Assembly (NCBI GenBank): GCA_048497495.1
Contig: JAFHCF010000211.1
Location: forward strand, 1-7,458
Direction: 5' to 3'
DNA length: 7,458 nt
Origin: JAFHCF01 sp048497495
Lineage (GTDB): Bacteria; Pseudomonadota; Alphaproteobacteria; Rhizobiales; Ancalomicrobiaceae
Shown one piece after another: positions 6,557 through 7,458 of the stretch (position 1 is the stretch's first letter; every line of letters begins with the position of its first letter). Both the position numbers and the translations under genes were made by a program. The notes beneath the pieces are model-generated. The model had not been told where the DNA came from, did no database searches, and saw nothing but the letters and a program-made list of their open reading frames with translations.

Positions 6557-7458
6557 GGCGGTCTCCTGTGTCCCGAGCCCGCATCTGCACCCATTTCTGC
6601 AGGAAGCGGAATTGCTCGTCGTCGAGCGAGACGAAGCGTTTCATCGCGTTGAGGACGCCGATCCACTGATTGGCGAGGTAGTGGCCGGTCTGCGGCGCGG
6701 CGTGGCACAGGCCGCAGGAGGCGTTGAACATCTCCGCGCCGTAGTCGTCGAGGCGCTTGCGATCGGCGACGAGGGCGGTGGTGTCGATCCAGGCGGTCAA
6801 CGCGCCCGCGCTCCACACCTGTTCGGTGTCGGGGTCGGTCATGGTCTTCGACCGGACGACCTTCTCGACCGCGTCGGCGCCGAGGGCGGCGACGAAGATG
6901 CGCTTGCCCTGGAGGGCGTAGAACATCCGCTCGGCGCCCTCCTGCTGCCAGCCGGCGACCGCGACCTTCAGCCATGGGCCGGAGGTCTCGAGCACCTCGA
7001 CCTCGGTGGCGGCGAGGAGCCGGCCGTCGACGGTGGCGTCGGCGGAGGTCGGGCGCTCCAGCCAGAAGCCCTTGGTGGAGAGGGTCCAGAGATGGGCGCC
7101 GGTCTTCGGGGTGAGGGTCGCGGCATAGCCGGCGAGTTCCTCGTAGACCTGTTTGTAGCCGGCGGTCATGTCGGGCAGCTTGTGGGCGATGCCCTTGTGG
7201 CAGTCGATGCAGGTGCCGCCGTCCTTCCAGGCCTTCTGCATCTGGTCGGAGGCTTCCTTCTTCTTCTGATGGGCGAAGTCCATCGCCTCGAACGAGTGAC
7301 AGTTGCGGCATTCGCGACTGTCGCTCGCCTTCATCCGCGCCCATTCGTGCTTGGCGAGCTCGAGCCGCTTGGCCTCGAACTTCTCCGGCGTCGAGATCGA
7401 GCCGGTGAGCTTGCCCCACAACTCGCCCGAGGCCTGGGCCTTGCGGATGATCTTGTGG
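6549..7458 (-). CDS. dorC: NapC/NirT-type multihaem cytochrome c, quinol-to-DorA electron donor (DorC/TorC), 5' end missing
   Basis: DorC/TorC proteins are pentahaem c-type cytochromes anchored in the inner membrane, carrying electrons from quinol to the periplasmic reductase. Only the C-terminal 302 codons or so are present; the frame is open to the window edge, so the N-terminal membrane anchor and first haems lie outside. The visible part begins HKIIRKAQASGELWGK and continues STPEKFEAKRLELAKHEW, typical of the NapC/NirT tetrahaem domain. Haem motifs are CRNCH (7296-7310), CIDCH (7197-7211) and a distant CGLCH (6702-6716). The last lies in the C-terminal domain that distinguishes TorC/DorC from plain NapC. 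Two more CXXCH motifs are expected upstream. A TTG at 7421 lies inside the conserved domain and is not a start. The stop overlaps the dorD start. Confidence 0.93.
   Translation of the reverse strand, partial: HKIIRKAQASGELWGKLTGSISTPEKFEAKRLELAKHEWARMKASDSRECRNCHSFEAMDFAHQKKKEASDQMQKAWKDGGTCIDCHKGIAHKLPDMTAGYKQVYEELAGYAATLTPKTGAHLWTLSTKGFWLERPTSADATVDGRLLAATEVEVLETSGPWLKVAVAGWQQEGAERMFYALQGKRIFVAALGADAVEKVVRSKTMTDPDTEQVWSAGALTAWIDTTALVADRKRLDDYGAEMFNASCGLCHAAPQTGHYLANQWIGVLNAMKRFVSLDDEQFRFLQKWVQMRARDTGDRHE

Noticed and set aside
7419..7421. TTG at 7421 as the dorC start
   Set aside because: Conserved NapC/NirT-type sequence continues upstream to the window edge, so this codon is internal.

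Overview
This is a very GC-rich window with strong third-position G/C bias. It looks like chromosomal DNA of an alphaproteobacterium able to respire S- or N-oxides. The dor/tor genes run C-D-A, the order known from the Rhodobacter dor operon, whereas Escherichia coli has torCAD. The genus cannot be fixed from the sequence alone.

Layout. (1) Bases 1-134 are a leader with a strong Shine-Dalgarno. (2) Bases 135-2393 on the + strand encode an exported c-type cytochrome with nine CXXCH haem sites. They follow a haem-free N-terminal region of about 270 residues that carries an N-D-L-G-M-H-C motif; I cannot assign its function. (3) Bases 2394-2590 are a convergent gap with an AT-rich patch and a long hairpin, probably a two-way terminator. 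(4) Bases 7458-2591 on the - strand hold a four-gene cluster in the order dorC (5' end outside the window), dorD, dorA, mobB. dorC and dorD overlap by 8 bases and dorD and dorA are 11 bases apart. dorA and mobB are separated by 226 bases holding four strong inverted repeats, three of them near-identical copies of a 22-base hairpin.

How the genes work together. DorC is a membrane-anchored NapC/NirT-type multihaem cytochrome that takes electrons from the quinol pool. It passes them to periplasmic DorA, a Tat-exported bis-MGD molybdoenzyme reducing DMSO and/or TMAO. DorD is the TorD-family chaperone that holds apo-DorA for cofactor loading and guards its Tat signal. MobB is the P-loop GTPase adaptor of molybdopterin guanine dinucleotide synthesis, so the cluster pairs the enzyme with part of its cofactor supply. 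The convergent nonahaem cytochrome also acts in the periplasm and could be an electron carrier or a terminal reductase, but nothing here ties it directly to DMSO/TMAO respiration.

The items most worth a second look are the nonahaem cytochrome with its N-terminal domain, and the hairpin array between dorA and mobB. In that array, pairing is better on the strand that is transcribed.
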